Assembly (NCBI GenBank): GCA_024637255.1
Contig: JAGXFO010000011.1
Span: 62,001-126,000 of the forward strand
Length of the DNA stretch: 64,000 nucleotides
Reading direction: 5' to 3'
Source of the DNA: Sulfurovum sp.
GTDB lineage: Bacteria; Campylobacterota; Campylobacteria; Campylobacterales; Sulfurovaceae
The notes under the pieces are model-generated. The model made no database searches. It worked only from the letters and a program-made list of their open reading frames with translations, and was not told the origin of the DNA. This document shows, in pieces, positions 24,629-34,419 of the stretch (its first letter is position 1; the number at the start of each line of letters is the position of its first letter). The position numbers and the translations under genes are program-made.

Positions 24629-25600
24629 ATGTTCGCACGCTTTAGAAGAAAAAGAATTCATCCCGTCTTGAGAGATCTGCTCCAGGAAACTCACTTAAGT
24701 GTCAACGATTTCATTTACCCGCTTTTCGCTAAAAGCGGCACAGGCATTAAAGAAGAAGTGGGCTCTATGCCTGGTGTGTTTCAAATGAGTATCGATGAGA
24801 TAGTCAAAGAGTGTGCAGTGCTTAAAGATCTTGGCATCTACTCCATCATCCTTTTTGGTATACCAGACGTAAAAGACTCCGTAGGGTCTGACGCGATGTG
24901 CGAACACGGCATCATCGCGCAAACTATCCGTGAAGTGAAAAAAGCACATCCTGATATGTTTGTCACCACAGACCTCTGTTTTTGTGAATATACAGACCAT
25001 GGGCACTGTGGTGTCATTGACCCCGTACTTCAGACTGTTGACAATGACATCACACTTGACAACCTTGCTAGACAAGCAGTGGTTCATGCCAAAGCAGGTG
25101 TGGACATGATAGCCCCTTCAGGTATGATGGATGGTATGATTACTGCCATACGTGCAGGACTGGATGAGGCAGGTTTTGTCAACCTGCCTGTCATGTCCTA
25201 CTCTACGAAGTTTGCTTCAGCGTACTACGGACCTTTTCGTGACGTAGCAGAGAGTTCGCCCTCTTTTGGAGATAGAAGATCTTACCAGATGAATCCGGCA
25301 AACCGTAACGAAGCTATACAAGAAAGTGTAGAAGACGAAAAAGAAGGCGCAGACATCCTCATGGTCAAACCCGCACTTGCCTACCTTGACATCGTAAGAG
25401 ATGTAAAAAACAATACCTCACTGCCTCTGGCTGTTTACAATGTAAGCGGCGAATACTCCATGCTCAAAATGGCTGCGCGTGCCGGCGTGATAGACTACGA
25501 CAAAGTGATGATGGAAACACTCCTGGCATTTAAACGCGCGGGTGCAGATATCATCATCACCTATCATGCTAAAGAAGCGGCGATACTGCTTCAAAAATAA
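24629..25600 (+). CDS. hemB: Porphobilinogen synthase (5-aminolevulinate dehydratase)
   Basis: Condenses two 5-aminolevulinates in tetrapyrrole synthesis. 323 residues with the metal-site segment TTDLCFCEYTDHGHCG, the Schiff-base lysine regions MSYSTKFAS and MVKPALAYLD, and APSGMMDGM. Haem synthesis continues with hemN at 26720. GAAGG lies ahead of the ATG. Confidence 0.97.
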   Translation: MFARFRRKRIHPVLRDLLQETHLSVNDFIYPLFAKSGTGIKEEVGSMPGVFQMSIDEIVKECAVLKDLGIYSIILFGIPDVKDSVGSDAMCEHGIIAQTIREVKKAHPDMFVTTDLCFCEYTDHGHCGVIDPVLQTVDNDITLDNLARQAVVHAKAGVDMIAPSGMMDGMITAIRAGLDEAGFVNLPVMSYSTKFASAYYGPFRDVAESSPSFGDRRSYQMNPANRNEAIQESVEDEKEGADILMVKPALAYLDIVRDVKNNTSLPLAVYNVSGEYSMLKMAARAGVIDYDKVMMETLLAFKRAGADIIITYHAKEAAILLQK

Positions 25601-25726
25601 CCCCATATCCTCCTGCACCTATCTAAAAAGTGCGGGCTTCTGCAACTTTCAACCCTTTTATGGTAAAATAATTTCTTTTAAATTTTACATTAGTCCATAC
25701 TTCTCTAATGTATCAAGGATAGTCCT

Positions 25727-26653
25727 ATGAGACACTTTTTAACACTCAAAGATTTTAGCAAAGATGAAATCTTAGAGATGATTGCATTGGCACAGAAAAT
25801 CAAAGTACAAACAAAACAACGTAAGTTTGTACCTTATATGGAACATCAGACACTTGGAATGATATTTGAAAAAAGTTCTACACGCACGCGTGTCAGTTTT
25901 GAGACGGGCATTTACCAGCTTGGCGGTGTGGGACTTTTTCTCTCTTCCAGCGACATACAGCTAGGGCGCGGAGAGCCGATGAAAGACACGGCCCGCGTCA
26001 TAAGCCGCATGGTAGACATGGTAATGATACGTACCTTTGAACAGTCTAAACTTGAAGAGTTTGCTGCATACTCAAAAGTGCCCGTCATCAATGGGCTCAC
26101 GGACTCCTACCACCCTGTGCAGCTTATAACAGACTACCTCACAATGATAGAATTCGGTAAAGGCACCGACCCCGTAGTTGCCTATGTGGGTGATGGTAAC
26201 AATATGACGCACTCGTGGCTGATGCTTGCAGCCAAACTTGGCTTTGAATTAAGAGTAGCAACGCCGCAAGGGTACGAATGTGATCCTTTTATTATTATTG
26301 AAGCGCTTGAGATAGCAAAAGAAAGTGGTGCAAAAATCACATTTTCAAACAATCCCCAAGAGGCGGTACAAGGGTGCGATGTTGTCACTACAGACACTTG
26401 GGTTTCCATGGGGCAGGAAGCTGAAAAAGAAGCAAAAGTGCGTGCATTTGAGGGCTATATGGTAGATGAGTCCATGATGGCTTTAGCAAAACCCGATGCC
26501 ATTTTCCTACACTGCTTACCTGCTTACAGAGGCTACGAAGTCAGTGAAGAAACGTTTGAAAAACACGCAGAAGTCATCTTTAGCGAAGCAGAAAACAGAT
26601 TGCACGCACAAAAAGGCATCATGGTCTGGCTTGACAGTCAAAGAAACAAATAG
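25727..26653 (+). CDS. argF: Ornithine carbamoyltransferase
   Basis: Ornithine plus carbamoyl phosphate to citrulline. 308 residues with FEKSSTRTRVSFE, HPVQLITDYLT, the ornithine-loop region DTWVSMGQE and FLHCLPAYRG, whose HCLP motif separates it from pyrB at 9850. AAGGA lies before ATG. It stands between hemB and hemN with no other arginine genes nearby. Confidence 0.97.
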   Translation: MRHFLTLKDFSKDEILEMIALAQKIKVQTKQRKFVPYMEHQTLGMIFEKSSTRTRVSFETGIYQLGGVGLFLSSSDIQLGRGEPMKDTARVISRMVDMVMIRTFEQSKLEEFAAYSKVPVINGLTDSYHPVQLITDYLTMIEFGKGTDPVVAYVGDGNNMTHSWLMLAAKLGFELRVATPQGYECDPFIIIEALEIAKESGAKITFSNNPQEAVQGCDVVTTDTWVSMGQEAEKEAKVRAFEGYMVDESMMALAKPDAIFLHCLPAYRGYEVSEETFEKHAEVIFSEAENRLHAQKGIMVWLDSQRNK

Positions 26654-26719
26654 TTTTCTATGCTCTTCCCCATCGAAGCCAACAATACAGAAGCAATATA
26701 ATCTTCAAAAGGAACCCCA

Positions 26720-28087
26720 TTGAGTAACATAGATTTTGAAAAGTTCAGTAAATATTCTAAACCAGGACCAAGATACACTTCGTATCCAACCGCCTTAGAA
26801 TTTAATGACAATTTCAAATATGATGACTACATTAACTATCTGGAAACATCTACTGGAAAACTGTCACTTTATGTGCATCTTCCATTTTGTCGAAGTGCCT
26901 GTTACTTTTGCGGATGCAATGTGGTCTTTACTTCCAAGGAAGAGAAACTCTCTGCCTATATAGAATACCTCAAAAAAGAGATAGATCTTTTGGCTCAACA
27001 CATCGACACCTCTCGTGAAGTGATACAGTTTCATTTTGGTGGTGGTACGCCTACGTACTACAAAGCTTTTGAGCTCGATGAGATTGTCACTTACATCAAA
27101 TCCAAGTTTCCAAATTGGAGCAGTGAAGCCGAAATCTCTTGTGAGATAGACCCGCGCTACTTCAATGAAGAGCAGATGAAAGTCTTCCAAAAACATGGTT
27201 TTAACCGTATCAGTTTTGGGGTGCAGGACTTGGATGAGAAAGTCCAAAAAGAGATCCACCGTGTGCAGCCTTTGGAGCTAACCCAAAAGGCCGTAGATCT
27301 TGCGAGAGAGTATGGAATAGACTCCATTAATGCAGATTTCATCTATGGATTGCCCTATCAAACATTGGAAACATTTAAAACAACTCTTGAACTCTCCACA
27401 CAACTCAACCCTGACAGAGTAGCGGTCTTTAACTATGCTCATGTACCTTGGCTGATGAAAACCCAGCGTAAGTTTGATGAGACTACTTTGCCTGCACCGG
27501 AAGTAAAATTGGAGATTTTTCAGTACACTATTGACTTTTTTGAAAGCAATGGATATAAAATGGTAGGTATGGATCACTTTGCCAAACCTGAAGATGAACT
27601 TTTTGCTGCCATAGAAAAAGGTGAACTTCATCGTAATTTCCAAGGATATACCACAAAAGGCGGAGCAAACCTTGTAGGTATCGGTCTTAGCAGTATTGGT
27701 GAGGGCGAGCGTTATTACGCGCAAAATACAAAAGATATGAAGGCTTATGAAACAGCACTTGATGCAGGTAAACTGCCCTATGAGCGTGGCGTAAACCTGA
27801 ACGATGATGACTACTTACGCAAAGCAGTCATCATGGAACTTATGGCAAACTTCTCTATAGATATGAAACGTGTGAACAAAGAGCACGGCATAGTATTTAA
27901 AGAGTATTTTGCAGATGCGCTAAAAGAGCTACAAGAGTTTATGGATGCAAACCTAGTGACCATCACAGATGACAAGATCACCGTAAGCACCACAGGCACC
28001 CTGCTCATACGTAACATAGCAATGCCATTTGATGCCTACATGAAAAAATACGGACAGAGTAAAAAGAGTTTTTCAAAAACGGTATAA
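26720..28087 (+). CDS. hemN: Oxygen-independent coproporphyrinogen III oxidase
   Basis: Radical-SAM enzyme that decarboxylates coproporphyrinogen III without oxygen. 455 residues with the CxxxCxxC cluster in CRSACYFCGC, the GGGTPTY SAM-binding motif and the HemN C-terminal domain. The length and PGPRYTSYPTA N-terminus indicate true HemN rather than the HemW look-alike. The start is a TTG preceded by AAAGGA. Confidence 0.95.
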   Translation: MSNIDFEKFSKYSKPGPRYTSYPTALEFNDNFKYDDYINYLETSTGKLSLYVHLPFCRSACYFCGCNVVFTSKEEKLSAYIEYLKKEIDLLAQHIDTSREVIQFHFGGGTPTYYKAFELDEIVTYIKSKFPNWSSEAEISCEIDPRYFNEEQMKVFQKHGFNRISFGVQDLDEKVQKEIHRVQPLELTQKAVDLAREYGIDSINADFIYGLPYQTLETFKTTLELSTQLNPDRVAVFNYAHVPWLMKTQRKFDETTLPAPEVKLEIFQYTIDFFESNGYKMVGMDHFAKPEDELFAAIEKGELHRNFQGYTTKGGANLVGIGLSSIGEGERYYAQNTKDMKAYETALDAGKLPYERGVNLNDDDYLRKAVIMELMANFSIDMKRVNKEHGIVFKEYFADALKELQEFMDANLVTITDDKITVSTTGTLLIRNIAMPFDAYMKKYGQSKKSFSKTV

Positions 28088-28095
28088 TAAATTTT

Positions 28096-28173
28096 GTCAT
28101 GGCGAACGCCCTCGTAAGCGGAGCGATTCGAGAGCCATGACGCTTTTTGCTCTACTTTTTCTAAAAAAGTAGA
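28096..28173. repeat. Palindromic intergenic element and hairpin after hemN
   Basis: GTCATGGC (28096-28103) pairs with GCCATGAC (28134-28141) across a 30-base GC-richer insert. It is followed by a second perfect ten-base stem TCTACTTTTT/AAAAAGTAGA (28151-28173) with a three-base loop. The base composition of the first part differs from the AT-rich spacer around it. The second stem may terminate hemN. Confidence 0.6.
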
Positions 28174-28221
28174 AAAGAAACATGCATACAAGACAATACG
28201 ATAAGCAAGAGGACATAAACA

Positions 28222-29526
28222 TTGAGTAAAAAAATAGAAGACATTTTTAACTTTACTGCTACCAGTGATGACTGCATCAAGTGCGGAAAGTGTATCCCCG
28301 TATGTACCATCCACCAAATAAACCCCGATGAAACAACATCACCACGCGGTTTCATAGAACTCCTTGGTGCCTATCAACAAGGGCATTTGGAGTTAGACAA
28401 AAATGCCAAAGACATATTTGAATCTTGTTTCTTATGCACCAACTGTGTAGAGGTATGCCCTAACTCACTGGCTACGGATATGGTCATCGAAGAAGTGCGC
28501 GCAGACATTGCGGACAAGTTTGGCATTGCGTGGTTTAAGCGTGGATTTTTCTTTCTGCTTCGTAACCGCAAAATCATGGACCTAGTGATGAAAATGGGCT
28601 TCATGTTTAAAACCTGTGCCTTAGCCCAAGATGACAAAGGCAGAGGACTGCGTGCAAGATTTGCTCTGCCTATGGTCAAGAAGGGAAGACTGCTGCCTTC
28701 TATGGCCAAGACCAGCTTTTTAAACAGCTACCCTGAAGAGATCCCCGCACCTGTGCGCGAAGAAAAAAATACACGCATCGCACTCTTTATAGGATGTTTG
28801 GCAAACTATAATTACACAGGAATCGGTGACAGTCTGGTTCATATACTTAAAGAACTCAATATTGATATCTTTATCCCCAAAAAACAACTTTGTTGTGGTG
28901 CGCCTGCTTATTTTACGGGTGATACGAATTCTGTTGAGTATATGACAAAAAAGAATATAGCGTATTTTGAAAGCTTTATGGATGACTGTGATGCCATGCT
29001 CATACCTGAAGCGACATGCTCAGCGATGATCAAACATGACTGGGAAGTCTTTTTCAAAAACCACGACATGCCCGAATGGGAAGCGCGCGCTAAAAAAGTG
29101 GCACAAAAGATCCACATGGCTACAGCATGGCTGGATGACAACACAGACTTGCAACAAATACTCAAAGACAAGGGCAAAAAGTTTGATGAGGCCGTTACCT
29201 ATCATGACCCTTGTCACGCTAGAAAAGTACAGGGCATTTACCAGCAACCGCGTAATCTACTCGCAGCAAATTACCCGATGGTAGAAATGTCTGACCCTAA
29301 CCGCTGTTGTGGCTTTGGGGGTGTAACTATGCAAACAGAGAAGTTTCATTTTGCTGAAGCTGCCGGGAAACCCAAGGCAGCCATGATAAAAGAGACCAAA
29401 GCACACTATGTAAGTGCTGAGTGCTCTGCCTGCAGAATGCAACTCAGTGAAGCGATGAATAATGCACAAGTAGAGACTATCTTCAAAAACCCTTTAGAGC
29501 TTATAGCTGAGTCACTTAAAGACTAA
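28222..29526 (+). CDS. GlcF-like iron-sulfur oxidoreductase subunit
   Basis: 434 residues: two 4Fe-4S motifs near the N-terminus (CIKCGKCIPVC and CFLCTNCVEVCP), then two CCG domains (LCCGAPAY and RCCGFGG with their flanking Cys). This is the layout of glycolate oxidase subunit GlcF and related lactate/glycolate dehydrogenase subunits, which pass electrons from a flavoprotein to quinone. A GlcD-like flavoprotein lies at 52470, 23 kb away. TTG start after a short spacer. It ends four bases inside the convergent histidine kinase gene. Confidence 0.9.
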   Translation: MSKKIEDIFNFTATSDDCIKCGKCIPVCTIHQINPDETTSPRGFIELLGAYQQGHLELDKNAKDIFESCFLCTNCVEVCPNSLATDMVIEEVRADIADKFGIAWFKRGFFFLLRNRKIMDLVMKMGFMFKTCALAQDDKGRGLRARFALPMVKKGRLLPSMAKTSFLNSYPEEIPAPVREEKNTRIALFIGCLANYNYTGIGDSLVHILKELNIDIFIPKKQLCCGAPAYFTGDTNSVEYMTKKNIAYFESFMDDCDAMLIPEATCSAMIKHDWEVFFKNHDMPEWEARAKKVAQKIHMATAWLDDNTDLQQILKDKGKKFDEAVTYHDPCHARKVQGIYQQPRNLLAANYPMVEMSDPNRCCGFGGVTMQTEKFHFAEAAGKPKAAMIKETKAHYVSAECSACRMQLSEAMNNAQVETIFKNPLELIAESLKD

Positions 29527-30767
29527 CTAAAACGGCAGGACTTTCCTGCTGTTATCACAAAGATATTATTTCCGTCTACATATTTATACTCTAACCCACA
29601 ACCTAATTTTTCTACAATACTGTGCACGATATATAGTCCCAGTCCAAAGCCTGAACTTCTTTTTTCCTCTTGAGAAAAAGGTTCTATATAATACGATAAA
29701 GGATGCTGCAGTTTTTCACCTTGAGAGATAACTTCCAAGCCATCCTCTGCTGATTTTAGTGTGACTTGTTTATTTTTACTATACTTTATACCATTATCCA
29801 ATAGATTTTTAATGGCCAATGAAAGCAATTTCGCGTCTGTAGTTAAAGCTCTATTTTGAACTTCAATAATTACTTGACCCTTGACTGTCATCAGAAGTTC
29901 TTGACTTTTTTGTATCACTTCATCAAGCATGATATACTCAAAATTAGGTTCAAAGCTTTGTGTGGTGACTCTTTCTATTTCTGCCAGTTCTGAAATAAGT
30001 TCATTCATCCGTTCAAATGCACGTATGAGTACCTTTTTTGTAGCTTCATCTTCAATCATCTCGACAACGATACGCCCTTTTGTAATAGGCGTTTTAAGCT
30101 CATGCATCAGGTTTCGCATGAAAAGGTTTTTTGAGGCACTCAGTGTATTGATGTACATAATGGCATCGTCAAAACTTTTTGCAATTTTGCCTATTTCATC
30201 ATCATAAAGATAGGTGATACGTGTTTGTGTATCTCCTTGGGCAAATCGCTGTATCTGTTTGTGTAATTTTTTTAAAGGCTGAAGCTTTTTTAACACAGCC
30301 AAATAGAGCAAAAGAAGTAGAACTATAAGAAAAATGCCCAGAGTTACTGCTATTTCAAAATAATAATTTTCAGGTCTGTCATCTTTTAGAAGCAGATTAT
30401 GTTCCATGCGCTGCACATAGATATAATGTGTATCATTGATGCTAAATACTCTTACTTTCCCAGCGGATGAGCCTCCGGTAAATACTGTTTTACCCTGTGT
30501 CTCTATCCCTTTTTTTATCTCTTGGGCTTCTTTTTCCGGGACCTCTTTTACACGTAAATCTTCATAAAGTTCAGTTAAAGTCTCTTTGCCGGGATTAAGT
30601 TGCAGTTTTGAGAGAAAAGTGATGGAAACAAGTTGATAATGTTTGTACTCTTCAATCTTATGCCGGTCTTTATCCCAAGAGAGAAATAGTAAAAATGTGG
30701 CAACCAGAATCAAGATTGCGACAGAAAAAAGAATATGTATAAACGTCGTTACAGATAGATTTCTCAT
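29523..30767 (-). CDS. Sensor histidine kinase, ArsS type
   Basis: 414 residues: N-terminal membrane helix, a periplasmic domain of about 110 residues, a second helix (AVTLGIFLIVLLLLLYLAV), HAMP, the phosphoacceptor His in NLMHELKTPITKGRI, and an ATPase domain with NLLDNGIKYS and GFGLGLYIV. The layout recalls the acid-sensing ArsS of H. pylori and its relatives. Its start overlaps the regulator stop (ATGA), making an operon pair. Confidence 0.92.
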   Translation of the reverse strand: MRNLSVTTFIHILFSVAILILVATFLLFLSWDKDRHKIEEYKHYQLVSITFLSKLQLNPGKETLTELYEDLRVKEVPEKEAQEIKKGIETQGKTVFTGGSSAGKVRVFSINDTHYIYVQRMEHNLLLKDDRPENYYFEIAVTLGIFLIVLLLLLYLAVLKKLQPLKKLHKQIQRFAQGDTQTRITYLYDDEIGKIAKSFDDAIMYINTLSASKNLFMRNLMHELKTPITKGRIVVEMIEDEATKKVLIRAFERMNELISELAEIERVTTQSFEPNFEYIMLDEVIQKSQELLMTVKGQVIIEVQNRALTTDAKLLSLAIKNLLDNGIKYSKNKQVTLKSAEDGLEVISQGEKLQHPLSYYIEPFSQEEKRSSGFGLGLYIVHSIVEKLGCGLEYKYVDGNNIFVITAGKSCRFS

Positions 30768-31444
30768 ACGCGGTCAGTTAAAAGGTATCCTACACCGCGA
30801 ATAGGTTTGATGTAGATATTATCAGGATCAATTTTCGCAATTTTCTGTCGTATGCGAGAGATGATCACATCAATGTTTTTAATCGAAGAGTCATCATCAA
30901 TATGCTCACTTTCATACAAAAGCTGTTCTCTTGAAACTGAGCCATTCTTATGGTGTAAGAGCATGCCCAATATATCATATTCTGCGGCTGTAAGCTCTAA
31001 GGACTTTCCTTTAAATCTAATCTCTCTGGCTTTGGGATCTGCAAAAAAAAGAGCTTCTTTTTCAACTGCTTTTTCCTCAATGCTGTTCGTACGTCTTAAA
31101 ATCGTTTTGATGCGGGTTACAAGCTCTCTAGGATCATAAGGTTTTGGCATATAGTCATCAGCGCCTCGCTCCATACCGATGACCTTATCGGTGATATCAT
31201 CTCTTGCTGAAGAGATAATGATAGGTATGTTCGTGATCTCACGTATTTTAGGTATAACCTCCAAACCATCCATGCCGGGTAAAGTCAAATCTAAAATAAT
31301 CAAATCAAATTTGTGTTGTGTCAAGAGTGAAAGTCCTATATATGGGTCTTCAGCCCCTATGACTTCCATATCAAATTTCGTAAGATAATTCGTTAAGATG
31401 AGTGCCAACTCTGGGTCATCTTCTATAATAAGTATTTTTATAAT
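30764..31444 (-). CDS. OmpR-type response regulator, ArsR type, with AUU start
   Basis: Receiver plus winged-helix DNA-binding domain. The first standard start codon (TTG at 31408) would delete the acidic pocket. Reading on upstream gives IIKILIIEDDPEL, the standard receiver beginning, and the first plausible codon is ATT at 31444, seven bases after AAGGA. No ATG, GTG or TTG lies between it and the in-frame stop upstream. With this start the protein has 226 residues and the phosphoacceptor is Asp52. Partner of the histidine kinase downstream. Confidence 0.85.
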   Translation of the reverse strand: MIKILIIEDDPELALILTNYLTKFDMEVIGAEDPYIGLSLLTQHKFDLIILDLTLPGMDGLEVIPKIREITNIPIIISSARDDITDKVIGMERGADDYMPKPYDPRELVTRIKTILRRTNSIEEKAVEKEALFFADPKAREIRFKGKSLELTAAEYDILGMLLHHKNGSVSREQLLYESEHIDDDSSIKNIDVIISRIRQKIAKIDPDNIYIKPIRGVGYLLTDRV

Positions 31445-31463
31445 GGTCTCTTCCTTCTCTGCT

Positions 31464-32504
31464 TTAAATAGTCATCTTGTTTTGTTCTTTATCATTATAA
31501 TCTATATATACTTTAGTAATCGCGATTAAAAATGAAGTGATTGCCGGGCCCAATATCATCCCCCAAAAGCCATAGGTGCTCATCCCTGCCAAAATAGAGA
31601 AGAAGATAACTATCTCGTTGATCTCTATCGTACTTTTAAGCAAATCTTCTTTGATTACTTTAATAATAATAGGTTTAATCAAAGTATCCGCAAAAATAGA
31701 GATAACCACAACCGAATAACCGGAGATAAACAGCGCGGTCTGTGCATCCATCTTATCCCAAGAGTAAAGTGCCACAGGTATCCAAACAATAGCTCCCCCA
31801 ATGATAGGTACCAGGGAAGCAAAACCATAGATGATGCCAAAGAGTAATCCATTAAATCCAAAATAGCTCGCCATCACACCAAAAAGAAATCCTTCAAAAA
31901 TAGCCGTCACGATAATCGAATAAAAAACCACTTCCATGGTAGAAGAAACCTCGTGCAGCATTTTTGCACTTTTCGTTTTACTCACTGGCATCAGCGCCCG
32001 TATAAGTTCAAAAAAACGCTCTCCGTAAAAATTGATGATAAAATAAAAAATAAGTACAAGGAACATGTTCTTAACAAACCCCAGTCCTGCGCTTCCCGCT
32101 GTTGTCATGTACGACGCTGAGTCCTGAATATACCCTGCAATCTTTTCATCACTTAAGCCTACCTGGCTCCACTCTTTGATGTACGGTATCTCGTCCATAA
32201 AGGTTCTGACCGTGGAGGTTACCTTATTGACGGTTGCAACGTCAAGTTTAGAAATATACCCCACCCCTATAGTTGCCATATAAACAATAGGTGCAAAAAG
32301 TATAAGGATCAAAAGCAACGAGGTAATCATCGCGCTTATCTTTCTGGAATGAAAATACTTAATCAGCTTTTTGGTCAGGTTGTAGGTTGCCATGGTAAGC
32401 AGCATCGCAATGACAATTGAAAGTAAAAAAGGTTTATAGATACTATAAGCACCCACAAGAGAAAGCACAAAAAGTATGCTAATCATAACACTTTTATTGT
32501 CCAT
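31464..32504 (-). CDS. AI-2E family transporter
   Basis: About 346 residues with seven or eight membrane helices arranged as in the PerM/TqsA family. Family marks are GAIVWIPVALYSW, LIKPIIIK and the GFWGMILGPAI stretch. Members export small solutes or exchange ions; the substrate here cannot be told. ATG 32504 lies inside the end of ruvB, so the two are coupled. Confidence 0.88.
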   Translation of the reverse strand: MDNKSVMISILFVLSLVGAYSIYKPFLLSIVIAMLLTMATYNLTKKLIKYFHSRKISAMITSLLLILILFAPIVYMATIGVGYISKLDVATVNKVTSTVRTFMDEIPYIKEWSQVGLSDEKIAGYIQDSASYMTTAGSAGLGFVKNMFLVLIFYFIINFYGERFFELIRALMPVSKTKSAKMLHEVSSTMEVVFYSIIVTAIFEGFLFGVMASYFGFNGLLFGIIYGFASLVPIIGGAIVWIPVALYSWDKMDAQTALFISGYSVVVISIFADTLIKPIIIKVIKEDLLKSTIEINEIVIFFSILAGMSTYGFWGMILGPAITSFLIAITKVYIDYNDKEQNKMTI

Positions 32505-33507
32505 CAAAAAGACCGTCCTTCATGCCGGCAAGTTTAAAATGTTCGTAACTTTTTTGGGTGGCAATCCGTCCTCTGGCCGTTCTTTCTATGTAACCGTTGG
32601 CTATAAGGTAAGGCTCCAAGACATCTTCTATAGTACCCTCATCCTCAGAGAGTGCTGCACCTATGGTGCTTAGTCCCATAGGCTTACTTTTAGCAGACAC
32701 AAGCAATTCTAAAAGCTGTATATCCTGCTCATCAAAACCCAAGTGATTGACGCCCAATTCATCCAAAGCATATTTGGCTGTTTGCAGAGTTACCTCATCT
32801 TCATTGGCAACTTCAGAAAAATCTCTTACACGCTTGAGGAGTCTAAGCGCTATTCTGGGCGTACCCCTGCTTCTGCGTGCTATCTCACTGGATGCCTTTT
32901 CATGTGCCGGCTTTTCAAGTTTCTTAGAGGCTTGTGCAACAATCTGAGCTAACTCAACAGGGGTATAAAACTGCATACGAAAATGCATTCCGAAACGCTC
33001 ACGAAGAGGGTTTGACAACATCCCTGCTCTCGTGGTTGCGCCTATAAGCGTAAAACGCGGCAAGTCTATCTTCACCGTCTGCGCAGCCGGACCGCTTCCT
33101 ATGATAATATCTAAACGAAAATCTTCCATGGCAGGATAGAGTATCTCCTCTATAGCGGGAGACATGCGGTGAATCTCATCGATAAATAATATATCGCCTT
33201 CTTCGATGTTTGTAAGCAGTGCAGCGAGGTCTCCTGCTTTTTCTATCATCGGTGCAGCTGTGGTCTTAATGTTTGCTCCCATCTCGTTAGAAATAATATT
33301 GGCTATAGTCGTTTTACCTAAGCCGGGAGGTCCAAAAAAAAGGATGTGGTCCAGTGCTTCTTTTCTTTTCTTGCTTGCTTCTATAAAGACCTTGAGGTTC
33401 TTTTTTATTTTCTCTTGACCGATGTACTCATCCCATGAACTGGGACGAAGGGTTACCTCATACGAGATCTCTTCATCAAATCGTTCTATTTCAACCATAC
33501 GTTCCAT
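32494..33507 (-). CDS. ruvB: Holliday junction DNA helicase RuvB
   Basis: Hexameric motor for branch migration with RuvA. 337 residues with LRPSSWDEYIGQ, Walker A FGPPGLGKTT, Walker B FIDEIHRM, TLIGATTRAG, the arginine finger in PLRERFG and a C-terminal winged helix. It begins one base after panB ends. No ruvA or ruvC in the window. Confidence 0.97.
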   Translation of the reverse strand: MERMVEIERFDEEISYEVTLRPSSWDEYIGQEKIKKNLKVFIEASKKRKEALDHILFFGPPGLGKTTIANIISNEMGANIKTTAAPMIEKAGDLAALLTNIEEGDILFIDEIHRMSPAIEEILYPAMEDFRLDIIIGSGPAAQTVKIDLPRFTLIGATTRAGMLSNPLRERFGMHFRMQFYTPVELAQIVAQASKKLEKPAHEKASSEIARRSRGTPRIALRLLKRVRDFSEVANEDEVTLQTAKYALDELGVNHLGFDEQDIQLLELLVSAKSKPMGLSTIGAALSEDEGTIEDVLEPYLIANGYIERTARGRIATQKSYEHFKLAGMKDGLFDGQ

Positions 33508-34319
33508 TAGTATGTATATTCTTCGCTGGGGAATTCTCTGGATTTGACTTCATTTCTGTATGCTTCTAAGCCTTTACGAATCTGCTTCGCACCATCAAAA
33601 TACTGTTTGACAAATTTTGGCTTAAACGCTTCAAAGAAACCGAACATATCGCTCCATACCAACACTTGTCCATCCGTACTGTTCCCTGCACCTATACCAA
33701 TGGTCGGCACAGAGACGGCCTCAGTAATGGCTTTTGCAGCTTCTTCTTTCACTCCCTCTACTACGATGGCAAAAACACCTGCCTTTTCCAATGCTTTTGC
33801 ATCTTCTACAAGTGTATCGATATCAGCCTGATCTTTTCCGCGAACTTTATAACCGCCCTCACTTCGTAAAAACTGCGGCATAAGCCCTATGTGTCCCAGT
33901 ACCGCTATGGAGTTTTGCGTTAATGCTTTAACAATATGTGCTCTTTCTTTTCCCCCCTCTAACTTCACCGCCTGTGCATTGGTTTCCTGATAGACTCTTG
34001 TTGCATTTTTCACTGCAATATCAGGTGAAGTATAAGTGCCAAAAGGCATATCCAACACGATAAGCGGAAGGTTTGCGCCGTTACATACTGCCTGGGTATG
34101 GTAAATCATCTGATCCATGGTCGCAGAAAGCGTATCCTCTTTACCCAAAAAACTCATATTAAGGCTGTCGCCTACAAGTATCATCTCTACTTCGCCATCA
34201 AAAAGCTGAGCAAAAAGGGCATCATAGGCTGTCACCATAGTAATGGGCTCAAGCCCTTTCATCTTTGCTATAGTACTTAAGGTTATTTTCTTTTCTATTT
34301 TGGGGGTATGAATACTCAT
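33507..34319 (-). CDS. panB: 3-methyl-2-oxobutanoate hydroxymethyltransferase
   Basis: First step toward pantothenate: transfers a hydroxymethyl group to ketoisovalerate. Segments MVTAYDALFAQLFD, VGDSLNMSFLG, VKLEGG, GHIGLMPQ and IGIGAG are all typical. Start set at 34319, with AGGA upstream, rather than 34337. Divergent from trpA. Confidence 0.95.
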   Translation of the reverse strand: MSIHTPKIEKKITLSTIAKMKGLEPITMVTAYDALFAQLFDGEVEMILVGDSLNMSFLGKEDTLSATMDQMIYHTQAVCNGANLPLIVLDMPFGTYTSPDIAVKNATRVYQETNAQAVKLEGGKERAHIVKALTQNSIAVLGHIGLMPQFLRSEGGYKVRGKDQADIDTLVEDAKALEKAGVFAIVVEGVKEEAAKAITEAVSVPTIGIGAGNSTDGQVLVWSDMFGFFEAFKPKFVKQYFDGAKQIRKGLEAYRNEVKSREFPSEEYTY

Positions 34320-34419
34320 GGTCTTCCTAATATACATCTAAATTTATAATTTAACTCATTTTATCTAAAAAATGTATAATAACAAAAATAGTTTACATAT
34401 TGTCATAAAAGAGTATACA

